Below are positions 26,659-34,453 of a stretch of DNA of 64,000 nt, in pieces. Each line of letters starts with the position of its first letter. The stretch's first letter is position 1. The position numbers and the translations under genes are program-made. The stretch spans positions 1 to 64,000 of the forward strand of contig CALUGP010000007.1 of NCBI GenBank assembly GCA_944320195.1. Direction: 5' to 3'. The DNA comes from an uncultured Prevotella sp. Its GTDB lineage: Bacteria > Bacteroidota > Bacteroidia > Bacteroidales > Bacteroidaceae. The notes beneath the pieces were generated by a model. That model was not told the origin of the DNA, did not search any database, and saw nothing but the letters and a program-made list of their open reading frames with translations.

Positions 26659-28065
26659 ATGCATAATGTCAAAGATATTAAAATGATTATCGAATCCCAA
26701 AATATTGAGTTCAAAGAATCCTGGCGCGACGAATACCAGAAATGGATTTGTGGCTTTGCCAATGCACAAGGCGGTGTCCTTTATATAGGCGTAAAGGACA
26801 ATGGCGAGGTGTGCGGTGTGCCGAATGCCAAGAAGTTGATGGAGGACATCCCGAATAAGGTGCGTGACATGATGGGCATCTTGGTGAATGTTAATCTGAA
26901 AGAGAAGAACGGGAAGCAGTATTTAGAGATTGTGACGGAGGCTTATCCTTACCCCGTCAGTTTCCGGGGTAAGTATTACCAAAGAAGTGGTGCGACCAAT
27001 CAGGAACTAAAAGGAGCCGCACTCGACCGCTTCATGCTTCGCAAGCAGGGCAAGACGTGGGACGGTGTGCCTGTGCCTTACCTAAAAGCGGAGGATTTGG
27101 ATAATGCCACATTTGATTTGTTCCGCAAGTATGCCAAACGAAGCGGACGCATGGAGGAAGCGGATTTGATGGACGACAATCAAGGGCTATTGGAGAAACT
27201 CCGGCTTTATGAGGGCAGTTTCCTGAAACGTGCCGCCGCCTTGCTGTTCCATCCCGACCCAGAAAAGTATGTGACCGGAGCGTTTGTAAAGGTCGGTTTC
27301 TTCCGTGAAGGCATGGATTTGGTGTATCAAGATGAAGTGCATGGCAATCTGTTCCAGCAAATCGTGAAACTGATGGACTTGCTGTGTACCAAGTACATGA
27401 AAGCCATCATCACCTACGAAGGCATCCAACGGATAGAAACTTTGCCCATGCCCCGTGAGGCACTGCGTGAGGCGTTGCTGAATGCCTGCATTAACAAAGA
27501 CTACGCAGAACCTTCTCCCATCCAAATCCGTGTGTATGAGAATAAGTTGGAGATAATAAACGGTGGTATATTACCCGAAGGGTGGACGGTGGAAACCTTA
27601 TTATCCTCACATCGAAGTATGCCTTACAACCCTGATATAGCCAATACGTTCTTCCGTGCAGGTGAGATTGAGGCGTGGGGGCGCGGCATCGAGCGTATTA
27701 TTACAGCTTGTAAGAATGACGGATTCTCCACGCCGGAATTCCGTTATGATGCTTCGGGTATATGGACAACGTTCAAGTTTGAGTACCCAGAAAGGGCTAC
27801 GACCCAATACGACCCAGAGGCGACCCAAAAGAACGACCCAGAAACGACCAAAAACCGACCAAAAACCGACCAGCAAAAGCAAGAAAACATCATTCTTGAA
27901 CTAATAAAAGAGAATCCTTATATACAAAGGAAAGAGTTGGTAAGTCGCTTAGGCATACATGAAAGCAGTGTAAAACGTCGGTTGGCTTCACTCCAAGAAA
28001 AGGGGATAATCAGACATGTCGGTCCGAATAAAGGCGGCTATTGGGAATTAACAAATGCTGAATAA
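26659..28065 (+). CDS. Schlafen/AlbA-2 domain ATP-binding protein
   Basis: A 468-residue protein. The N-terminal AlbA-2 domain shows NIEFKESW (~15-22), FANAQGGVLYIGVKDNG (~33-49). A RecG-like HATPase region follows (PREALREALLNACINKDY near 264, INGGILPEG near 300, GRGIERI near 340). A proline/threonine/aspartate-rich linker (DPEATQKNDPETT) leads to a winged helix (RKELVSRLGIHESSVKRRL) at ~415-460. Such proteins act as transcription regulators or RNA/DNA-binding accessory factors, often beside defence genes. Base composition is more balanced than in both neighbours, which suggests separate acquisition. Confidence 0.85.
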   Translation: MHNVKDIKMIIESQNIEFKESWRDEYQKWICGFANAQGGVLYIGVKDNGEVCGVPNAKKLMEDIPNKVRDMMGILVNVNLKEKNGKQYLEIVTEAYPYPVSFRGKYYQRSGATNQELKGAALDRFMLRKQGKTWDGVPVPYLKAEDLDNATFDLFRKYAKRSGRMEEADLMDDNQGLLEKLRLYEGSFLKRAAALLFHPDPEKYVTGAFVKVGFFREGMDLVYQDEVHGNLFQQIVKLMDLLCTKYMKAIITYEGIQRIETLPMPREALREALLNACINKDYAEPSPIQIRVYENKLEIINGGILPEGWTVETLLSSHRSMPYNPDIANTFFRAGEIEAWGRGIERIITACKNDGFSTPEFRYDASGIWTTFKFEYPERATTQYDPEATQKNDPETTKNRPKTDQQKQENIILELIKENPYIQRKELVSRLGIHESSVKRRLASLQEKGIIRHVGPNKGGYWELTNAE

Positions 28066-28066
28066 T

Positions 28067-29020
28067 ATGTCATATTTTCATTATACATCATTGGAAGCCC
28101 TTTATGGAATTTTGCAAAATGATAAGGCAAGTAAGAAAAGGCTATGCTTTTGGGCAACTCGCTATGATTGTTTTGAAGATAAAGAAGAATATCTATTAGG
28201 CATAGATTGTTTAGGGAAATGTCTGTCTGATTTAGAAGAACATTACAATCTACAAAAAGATAGAAGGATTGCTGCAAATTTTAAGCGTGAACTTATTGCT
28301 GGAAAAAAGAACTTACCATTTCCTTATGTTGTATCTATTACATCAAGAAATGACAATTTATATATGTGGGAAAACTATGCCAATCATAATAATGGAGTTG
28401 TCCTGGAAATAGATATACCACAAAAGAACTATGAATTTAGAGAACCTATTTTATATGATTTAGAAAAATGTATTTATGTGGATTCTGCCACAGATAAAAT
28501 ACTTCAAAAACTTGTTGATTCCTCCTATACTGATACGGCATGGATGTTTTTATCAAGAGGAAAAGAGAATGCAATAGCTCTATTAAAAAGCTATCCTCAA
28601 ATATTTGTACAATTTATTGGGGTATATATGCTTGCATTTTTTGCTCCACGCGTTAAAAGAAAGGAGTTTTACAAAGAAGAAGAAACAAGAATAATATTAT
28701 CTATTCCACCTCAGGAGTATGCACATTTTGTATATAGCAACTTAGTAGTACTGCAAAATATGTTTAAGAATTTGCAGTCAAATTTAGACGTAAAGGATAT
28801 TGCAAATACAATTGTGCAAGAGAAAAGTCGATTACGAGCTAATAATACAGTTTGCTATTATAGAGATTTCTATTTACCAAAAGAATCATTATTACGAATC
28901 CTTATATTAAGTAAGGATTCTAAGATTAAGGCTGAAAACATCTTACAACAAAAAGGATTTAATAGTGTAAAGGTTCAAAGATTGCAGTTAAATGAAAATA
29001 ACCTTTGTAATAAGGAATAA
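28067..29020 (+). CDS. DUF2971 family protein
   Basis: A 317-residue protein if the ATG at 28067 is used (MSYFHYTSLEALYGIL, the standard opening of the family); an ATG at 28055 would overlap the preceding gene. DUF2971 features are the YTSLEAL start, a lone DKEEYLLG acidic segment, SITSRNDNLYMWENYA and GVVLEIDI. Members occur in defence islands and phage-related loci; the biochemical role is not established. The gene is strongly AT-rich. Its last bases carry a promoter for downstream sequence. Confidence 0.8.
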   Translation: MSYFHYTSLEALYGILQNDKASKKRLCFWATRYDCFEDKEEYLLGIDCLGKCLSDLEEHYNLQKDRRIAANFKRELIAGKKNLPFPYVVSITSRNDNLYMWENYANHNNGVVLEIDIPQKNYEFREPILYDLEKCIYVDSATDKILQKLVDSSYTDTAWMFLSRGKENAIALLKSYPQIFVQFIGVYMLAFFAPRVKRKEFYKEEETRIILSIPPQEYAHFVYSNLVVLQNMFKNLQSNLDVKDIANTIVQEKSRLRANNTVCYYRDFYLPKESLLRILILSKDSKIKAENILQQKGFNSVKVQRLQLNENNLCNKE

Positions 29021-29034
29021 TATATGTATCTTTG
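29004..29034 (+). promoter_or_regulatory. Complete Bacteroidetes promoter at the island edge
   Basis: TTTG at 29004-29007 and TATCTTTG at 29027-29034 are separated by 19 bases, a full consensus promoter. No ORF of note follows; the terminator at 29188 would give an RNA of about 180 bases with inverted repeats (CTCCAC/GTGGAG; GCTGAAT/ATTCAGC). This may be a small RNA, or the run-off into the attachment region. Confidence 0.55.
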
Positions 29035-29154
29035 CAGCAGGAAACCTCCACGCAACCTGACGCAGAATGCTGCAACAATTCGGTGGAGCAATAGCGGGAG
29101 ATTACGCTACTTGCTGAATCATAAATCAAAGATATTCAGCCACTTGAAAGGACA

Positions 29155-29175
29155 GTTCGATTCCTGGTGGTACCA
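29155..29175 (+). other. Probable right attachment site, tRNA 3'-end fragment
   Basis: The bases read as tRNA positions 53-73: G, T-loop TTCGATT (29156-29162), T-stem 3' strand CCTGG (29163-29167), acceptor 3' strand TGGTACC (29168-29174) and discriminator A. The matching 5' T-stem (CCAGG) is absent upstream, so only the 3' end of a tRNA is here. This is the pattern left when an element integrates into a tRNA gene. It coincides with the change from AT-rich to GC-rich DNA and is followed at once by a terminator. Confidence 0.5.
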
Positions 29176-29187
29176 CTTTGACAATCA

Positions 29188-29219
29188 GAGAGCTACAAGC
29201 AAATGTAGCTCTCTTTTTT
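29188..29219 (+). terminator. Strong intrinsic terminator
   Basis: GAGAGCTACA and TGTAGCTCTC form a perfect 10-bp stem with a 6-base loop, followed by six T. It sits 12 bases beyond the tRNA-like 3' end, as expected for the terminator of a tRNA or small RNA gene. Confidence 0.88.
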
Positions 29220-29298
29220 ATTGCTTTTTGGTTAAGAACCCATTGTTTTGGCTTTAATTCCGTCTGTTTGTGTAAGCTGAGGTTTAAACCGGGGCGTG

Positions 29299-30483
29299 TC
29301 ATGACTTTGTGAACGCCGTGAGGGCGAGTGAGGCTAGTGCGAGGAGCGTGCCTACGGCGGCTACTCCCGTCCATCCGCATGCCTCCCATCCGCTGCCGGC
29401 GAGCAGCGTGCCCGTGGAGCCGCCGATGAAGTAGGTGGTCATGAATATTGTGTTGACGCGGTTTGACGCTCCGGGGCACACGCTGAAGATGCTTGTCTGG
29501 TTGCTTAGCTGGATGCATTGCATGCCGATGTCGATCAAGAGGATGCCTGAGATTATTCCGATGTATGACGCTGCGCCGAAGTAGAGTGAGGCCCAGGCCG
29601 AGAGGATGAGCGCGCAGCCGATGTAGTTGAAACGCCTGACTCCTACGCGTCTTACCCATCTGCCTACGAACGAGGCCGTCAGCGCTCCGGCCGCTCCGCA
29701 CAGTCCGAGCAGGCCCACGACATCGCTGTCGGCGAAGAACGGGGCTTGGCCCATCTTGAAGGCAAGGCAGCTCCACAGTGCGAGGAACGAGCCGAAGGCC
29801 AGCGCGGCGCGCGCAGAGTATATGCGTAGCGCGGGGTGCCGCTTCAGCAGCGTGAGGAGCGACTTCATCAGGACGGCGTAGCTGCCCGTGAATGTGGGCT
29901 TTATGTCGGGCAGCGTTTTGCTTGTCGCGACGGCGCACGCCGCCATCAGCGCGGCGGCTATCATGTACATGGCGCGCCAGCCGAGCGCGTCGCCTACCAG
30001 TCCGCTTACCACTCGTGAGGCGAGTATGCCTGTGAGCAGGCCTGAGATTACCAGTCCAACGTTGCGTCCTTTGTTTTCCGGCTCTGAGAATTGTGACGCT
30101 ATCGGCACGAATATTTGCGGTACGATTGAGCATGCGCCCGTGACGAGCGACGCCGCCCATACCGTGTATATGTCGCGGCCGAAGGCTATGGCCATGAGCG
30201 ACATTATTAATAAGGTGAAGTTTATCAGCGTTATCTTCTTCCGGTGGTACAGGTCGCCCAGTGGAATGATGAACAGCAGGCCGAGGGCGTAGCCTGCCTG
30301 GGTTATCGTGGCGATGAGGTTGGCCTGCAGCTCCGTGGCTCCGAGGTCTCGGCTCATCAGCCCGAGCAGGGGCTGGTTGTAGTAAAGGTTGGCCACCGTT
30401 GCGCCGGCCACGGCCGCCAGTGTCCATAGTATGCGTGCCGGCAGTCCGCCGTTTTCACTTAACGTCTGTCTTGTTTCTTGCAT
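29299..30483 (-). CDS. MFS transporter, drug-exporter type
   Basis: A 394-residue integral membrane protein with about 12 hydrophobic helices, normal for the major facilitator superfamily. The loop between helices 2 and 3 reads PLGDLYHRKK, the MFS motif A, and ANLYYNQPLLGLMSRDLG near the N-terminus is typical of the YnfM/Bcr-type exporter branch. The substrate cannot be told. It is the first gene on the GC-rich side of the island boundary, faces the island, and has a -7 box on its own strand upstream. It likely has its own transcript. Confidence 0.85.
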   Translation of the reverse strand: MQETRQTLSENGGLPARILWTLAAVAGATVANLYYNQPLLGLMSRDLGATELQANLIATITQAGYALGLLFIIPLGDLYHRKKITLINFTLLIMSLMAIAFGRDIYTVWAASLVTGACSIVPQIFVPIASQFSEPENKGRNVGLVISGLLTGILASRVVSGLVGDALGWRAMYMIAAALMAACAVATSKTLPDIKPTFTGSYAVLMKSLLTLLKRHPALRIYSARAALAFGSFLALWSCLAFKMGQAPFFADSDVVGLLGLCGAAGALTASFVGRWVRRVGVRRFNYIGCALILSAWASLYFGAASYIGIISGILLIDIGMQCIQLSNQTSIFSVCPGASNRVNTIFMTTYFIGGSTGTLLAGSGWEACGWTGVAAVGTLLALASLALTAFTKS

Positions 30484-30513
30484 GAGTTTTATGCGTTAGT
30501 GTTAAAAACCGTG

Positions 30514-30521
30514 CAAAGGTA
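30514..30521 (-). promoter_or_regulatory. -7 promoter box for the MFS gene
   Basis: On the minus strand the bases read TACCTTTG, a perfect -7 element about 30 bases before the transporter start. No clear -33 box was seen. Confidence 0.45.
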
Positions 30522-30660
30522 TTAATAAAAAAGGACATGGCCGCATGCTGCGGCTTCTGAAATCTGTAACTTTTCCGGCCTGTTATGTTATGGCCGCGCT
30601 GTTTCCTGCCCGTTTGCGTTATAGGCGGCAATGTTGAGGGCGGTGTTTGCTTACAGTGTG

Positions 30661-30742
30661 AAAGGCCGTCTTTTGAAACCTGAAAGACGGCCTTTCTGCG
30701 TGCGTTTTGCGGCCTTTTGCCATGCCGTTCGCCGTCTTTTGT
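30661..30742. repeat. Palindromic intergenic repeat cluster 1
   Basis: AAAGGCCGTCTTT and AAAGACGGCCTTT (30661-30673, 30683-30695) form a 13-bp perfect inverted repeat; further partial units (GGCCTTTTGC, GCCGTCTTTTG) follow. It is the first of eight such clusters, all on the GC-rich side. The surrounding gap 30484-30950 holds no gene that I can support; a -7 box TACTTTTG lies at 30875. Confidence 0.8.
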
Positions 30743-30874
30743 CCGTTGCTTTGGTTGCCGGTGTGTGGGGCGCGCGGTTGCTTTGGTGCCTTTGCCGCCG
30801 GTTGGTGGCGTGTCGGTTGCGGCCTGTGTGTTAAAAATATGGCTTCCATAAGCCCGTGTAAGGATATTTTTATG

Positions 30875-30882
30875 TACTTTTG
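30875..30882 (+). promoter_or_regulatory. -7 promoter box for proC
   Basis: TACTTTTG lies 68 bases before the proC start. The upstream -33 region has no clear TTTG. Confidence 0.45.
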
Positions 30883-30950
30883 CAGATGTCGCGGCCGGTT
30901 GCGTGTGCGGCCTCCGCGCAGTATGTATAACGTATAAAACATTACAGAAG

Positions 30951-31736
30951 ATGAAGATTGCTTTCATAGGCGCCGGCGCGATGGGCGGCGCAATGGCTGA
31001 GGGGTTTGTCAAGAGCGGCCTGTTTGCCCCGGCCGACGTCACTGTGTCGGCTCCCCACAAGAGTACTACAGACAGGTTTGCCGCGCTCGGCGTGAACGCC
31101 ACATGCGACAACCGCGAGGCCGCCATGGGTGCCGACGTTGTCGTGGTGGCCGTCAAGCCGTGGCTGGTGGGCGAGGTGGTGGCCGAGATAAAGCCCGTGC
31201 TCGACTATTCGCGCCAGACGATTCTATCGGTGGCCGCAGGCGTATCGGGTGCCGACCTGACGGCCATGCTCGAGCGTGACGGGGGCTCGCTGCCTCCGGT
31301 TTTCATCGCGATACCCAACATCGCGATAGCCATTGGCTGCTCGATGACATACGTGCTGCCCGTAAACACGCCCGGCGAGGGCGACACCAGGCGCATGGCA
31401 GACATGTTCAACGCCGTGGGCGAGACCATGATAATAGAGGAGCGCCTGCTTCCGGCTGTCGTCCAAAGCTCCTGCAGCATAGCTTACGCCATGCGTTACA
31501 TAGGCGCTTCGGTTGCCGGCTTCGTCCAGTTGGGCTTCAAGGCCGCCGCCGCGCGCGATGTTGTGCTGCAGACCGTCAAGGGTGCTGTGGCCATCCTTCA
31601 GGCCAACGGCACTCTGCCCGAGGCCGAGATTTACAAAGTGACCACTCCGGGCGGTTACACCATACGCGGACTTAACGAGATGGAGCGTGCCGGGTTTACC
31701 AATGCCGTGATACGCGGACTGGTGGACAATAAGTAG
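30951..31736 (+). CDS. proC: Pyrroline-5-carboxylate reductase
   Basis: A 261-residue protein of normal ProC length. The start gives MKIAFIGAGAMGGAMAEG, the NAD(P)-binding Rossmann loop at the extreme N-terminus. VVVAVKPWLV near 66, the SVAAGVS region near 96 and the C-terminal TTPGGYTIRGL block (about 232) are the conserved ProC signature. It reduces pyrroline-5-carboxylate to proline in the cytoplasm. proB and proA lie downstream, with a regulator and an acyl-CoA synthetase between. Confidence 0.93.
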   Translation: MKIAFIGAGAMGGAMAEGFVKSGLFAPADVTVSAPHKSTTDRFAALGVNATCDNREAAMGADVVVVAVKPWLVGEVVAEIKPVLDYSRQTILSVAAGVSGADLTAMLERDGGSLPPVFIAIPNIAIAIGCSMTYVLPVNTPGEGDTRRMADMFNAVGETMIIEERLLPAVVQSSCSIAYAMRYIGASVAGFVQLGFKAAAARDVVLQTVKGAVAILQANGTLPEAEIYKVTTPGGYTIRGLNEMERAGFTNAVIRGLVDNK

Positions 31737-31777
31737 TATTTTTCTTATAAAAATTTCGTTTGCTGGCATTTTATTTG

Positions 31778-31785
31778 TACTTTTG
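31778..31785 (+). promoter_or_regulatory. -7 promoter box for the HTH-cupin gene
   Basis: TACTTTTG lies 28 bases upstream of the regulator start. A TTTG at 31759-31762 is only 15 bases away, so a degenerate TTTC at 31754-31757 is the better spaced -33 candidate. Confidence 0.45.
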
Positions 31786-31813
31786 TCGCAATTACAATAA
31801 AAACGGTTACTAA

Positions 31814-32368
31814 ATGGAAGACACAATAAAGCAAATAGGCGAACGCCTGAAGGGCCTTCGCGAGGTGCTCGACATTCCGGCGCAAGACGTTGCCGACCTC
31901 TGCGGCATCACGCTTGACGCATACCTGAGGGCGGAGGACGGCGAAGCGGAGCTGTCGATAAGCTCGATGCAGAAGATATCAAAGAAGTATGGCATCGCTC
32001 TCGACGTGCTCCTGTTCGGCGAAGAGCCGCACATGAGCATGTATTTCCTCACCCGCAAAGGGCAGGGCATGAGCGTGGAGCGCCGCAAGGCGTACAAATA
32101 CCAGAGCCTGGCCAGCGGCTTCCGCGGCCGCAAGGCCGACCCGTTCATGGTGCTTGTGGAGCCTAAGCCCGACGACGCGCCGCTTGAAAAGAATTCTCAT
32201 CAGGGCCAGGAATTCGACATGGTGACAGAGGGCAGCCTCGAGATCACGATCGGCAAGAAGGTGCTCGTGCTGAATGAGGGCGACAGCATATACTTCGACG
32301 CGTCACAGCCGCACTGCATGCGCGCCCTGGGAGGCAAGGCGGTGAAGTTTCTTGCGATAATATTCTGA
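31814..32368 (+). CDS. HTH-XRE regulator with C-terminal cupin
   Basis: A 184-residue protein. Residues ~8-65 are a Cro/XRE helix-turn-helix (LKGLREVLDIPAQDVADL, LSISSMQKISKKYGI). Residues ~105-184 form a cupin: HQGQEFDMVTEGSLEITIG and the second box LNEGDSIYFDASQPHCMRA. Such regulators sense a small ligand in the cupin and are often paired with metabolic genes. It sits between proC and an AMP-forming acyl-CoA synthetase, the latter in the same direction, and probably regulates that gene. Confidence 0.88.
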   Translation: MEDTIKQIGERLKGLREVLDIPAQDVADLCGITLDAYLRAEDGEAELSISSMQKISKKYGIALDVLLFGEEPHMSMYFLTRKGQGMSVERRKAYKYQSLASGFRGRKADPFMVLVEPKPDDAPLEKNSHQGQEFDMVTEGSLEITIGKKVLVLNEGDSIYFDASQPHCMRALGGKAVKFLAIIF

Positions 32369-32375
32369 GTGAAAA

Positions 32376-32495
32376 AGCCCCTTCCCGACCTCCCCGAGGG
32401 GAGGAGCTTGATAGGCAGTAGTAAGCTTGGCTTTCGCCATATAACCAAGCAAGACTTTCAGTCCCCCTTCCCTCGGGGAGGTCGGGAGGGGGCTT
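32376..32495. repeat. Inverted repeat, C/T-rich class, copy 1
   Basis: The arms (AGCCCCttCCCGACCTCC... and its near complement at the right end, ...GGAGGTCGGGAGGGGGCT) are about 25 bp each and flank a ~70-base spacer. Similar arms occur at 36539 and 57280. It probably folds in RNA and may separate or attenuate transcripts. Confidence 0.7.
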
Positions 32496-32514
32496 ACAAA
32501 TAGGCATTAGCGAC

Positions 32515-34179
32515 ATGATAGAGAGATTTTTGACACAGACACATTTCACATCGGTTGAGGATTATAAGGAAAACCTGCACTTCATAGTGCCCGACAACTT
32601 CAACTTCGCCTACGACGTGATGGACGCATGGGCGGAGGAGAAGCCCGACAAGCTCGCCCTCTTGTGGACCGACGACGAGGACAACTGCATCCGCTTCACG
32701 TTCAAGGACTTGAAGGAGCAGAGCGACCGGGCCGCGTCTTACTTCCAGACGCTGGGCATAGGCCGCGGCGACGTGGTCATGCTGATACTCAAGCGCAGGT
32801 ATGAGTTCTGGCTTTCAGTGCTCGCCCTGCACAAGATAGGCGCCGTGGCGGTGCCCGCCACGCACATGCTCACCACCCACGACATCGTCTACCGCAACAA
32901 TCGAGCCAGCGTGAAGGCCATCATCTGCGTGGGGGAAGACTACGTGATGACGCAGGTTGCGGGCTCGCTCAAGGACAGCCCCACGCTCAAGACGCTTGTA
33001 AGCATAGGTCCGGAGGTGTATGAAGGCTTCCACGACTGGCACAAGGAATGGACTGGCGTGCCGCCGTTCACTCGCCCGGAGCATGTCAACGACAACGGCG
33101 ACACCATGCTGATGTATTTCACCAGCGGCACCAGCGGCGAGCCGAAGATGGTCGCCCACGACTATCTTTACGCTCTCGGCCACCTTACCACAGGCGCTTT
33201 CTGGCACAATCTGACTGAGGACAGCATCCATCTGACCGTGGCCGACACGGGATGGGGCAAGGCAGCGTGGGGCAAGCTGTACGGACAATGGTTTGCGGGA
33301 GCCGCGGTCTTCGTGTTTGAACACCAGAAGTTTACCGCAGACAAGATAATGAGGAAAATCGAGGAATACCGCATAACGTCGTTCTGTGCGCCGCCCACGG
33401 TTTACCGGTTCATGATACACGAGGACTTCTCCAAGTACGACCTGTCGTCCCTGCGCTACTGCTGCACGGCCGGAGAGGCGCTCAATCCGGCAGTATATGA
33501 CAAGTTCCTGAAGCTTACGGGCATACGCCTGATGGAGGGCTTCGGCCAGACCGAGACCACCATGACGCTCGGAACGATGCCCTGGATGACGCCGAAGCCC
33601 GGCAGCATGGGCTTGCCCAATCCGCAGTATGACATCGACCTGGTGCGCCCCGACGGCTCTCCATGCGAGGACGGAGAGAAAGGCGAGATAGTGATTCATA
33701 CCGAGAAAGGCAAGCCCATAGGCCTTTTCAAGGGGTATTACCGCGATGAGGAGAAGAACCGCCAGGTGTGGCACGACGGCGTTTACCATACCGGCGACAT
33801 GGCCTGGCGCGACGAGGACGGCTACTATTGGTTTGAAGGACGCATTGACGACGTTATCAAGAGCAGCGGCTACCGTATCGGCCCGTTCGAGGTCGAGAGT
33901 GCGCTGATGACCCATCCGGCCGTCGTTGAGTGCGCCATAACGGGCGTGCCGGACGACATCCGCGGCATGGTGGTAAAGGCTACGGTGGTGCTCGGCAAGG
34001 ACTGGAAGGACAAGGCCGGCGACGCTTTGGTAAAGGAATTGCAGAACCACGTGAAGCATGAGACCGCGCCTTACAAGTATCCGCGCATCATTGAGTTCGT
34101 GGACGAGCTGCCCAAGACCATCAGCGGCAAGATACGCCGCGTGGAGATACGCGACAAGGACAGCAAGAAGGGAAAGTGA
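32515..34179 (+). CDS. AMP-forming acyl-CoA synthetase
   Basis: A 554-residue member of the ANL superfamily. The P-loop motif YFTSGTSGEPKMV is at ~200-213, the YxFGQTE-like motif EGFGQTETT near 340, YHTGDMAWRDEDGYYWFEGR near 422 and the C-terminal PKTISGKIRRVEIR block near 528 carrying the catalytic lysine. It activates a carboxylic acid with ATP and loads it on CoA; medium-chain or acetyl specificity cannot be read from sequence. It is placed directly after the HTH-cupin gene. Confidence 0.88.
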   Translation: MIERFLTQTHFTSVEDYKENLHFIVPDNFNFAYDVMDAWAEEKPDKLALLWTDDEDNCIRFTFKDLKEQSDRAASYFQTLGIGRGDVVMLILKRRYEFWLSVLALHKIGAVAVPATHMLTTHDIVYRNNRASVKAIICVGEDYVMTQVAGSLKDSPTLKTLVSIGPEVYEGFHDWHKEWTGVPPFTRPEHVNDNGDTMLMYFTSGTSGEPKMVAHDYLYALGHLTTGAFWHNLTEDSIHLTVADTGWGKAAWGKLYGQWFAGAAVFVFEHQKFTADKIMRKIEEYRITSFCAPPTVYRFMIHEDFSKYDLSSLRYCCTAGEALNPAVYDKFLKLTGIRLMEGFGQTETTMTLGTMPWMTPKPGSMGLPNPQYDIDLVRPDGSPCEDGEKGEIVIHTEKGKPIGLFKGYYRDEEKNRQVWHDGVYHTGDMAWRDEDGYYWFEGRIDDVIKSSGYRIGPFEVESALMTHPAVVECAITGVPDDIRGMVVKATVVLGKDWKDKAGDALVKELQNHVKHETAPYKYPRIIEFVDELPKTISGKIRRVEIRDKDSKKGK

Positions 34180-34217
34180 AAAGTAAAGGTGAAGAGGAAG
34201 ATTGCCACCGGCCGTTT

Positions 34218-34315
34218 TGCAAAAGGCCGTCTTTTGCGTTCTGAAAAGCGGCCTTTTGCAAGCCGAAAGGCCGTCTTTCGCAAGCCGAAAGGCCACCTTT
34301 TGCAAGCGGCTTGGT
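34218..34315. repeat. Palindromic intergenic repeat cluster 2
   Basis: At least four units of the AAAAGGCCGTCTTTTGC type, in alternating orientation and with small changes, lie between the synthetase and proB genes. The unit arms GCCGTCTTTTG and AAAAGCGGCC can pair. Confidence 0.8.
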
Positions 34316-34453
34316 AACATGCTGTCTGTCAATAAGATACGAAGCGGTGTTCCGGCAAGAGTGTCATCGGTCTCATTTGATGTTTCGCCTGCACGGCATT
34401 TGTCCTTAATTTCTTAAACATCTCAAACTTCTTTAACTTCCAAACAGCAAGAC

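Noticed and set aside
29042-29180. tmRNA or 6S RNA at the island edge
   Set aside because: Length is too short for tmRNA, no tRNA-Ala-like acceptor pairing was found, and no 6S-like long closing stem is visible; kept only as a possible small RNA or attachment site.
29126-30427. Long open frame on the minus strand overlapping the MFS gene
   Set aside because: It is a frame shadow of the GC-rich transporter gene; the translation is arginine/histidine-rich without domains.
32815-34332. 505-codon minus-strand frame opposite the acyl-CoA synthetase
   Set aside because: It is antisense to a well-supported gene, has no recognisable domain, and arises from high GC codon bias.
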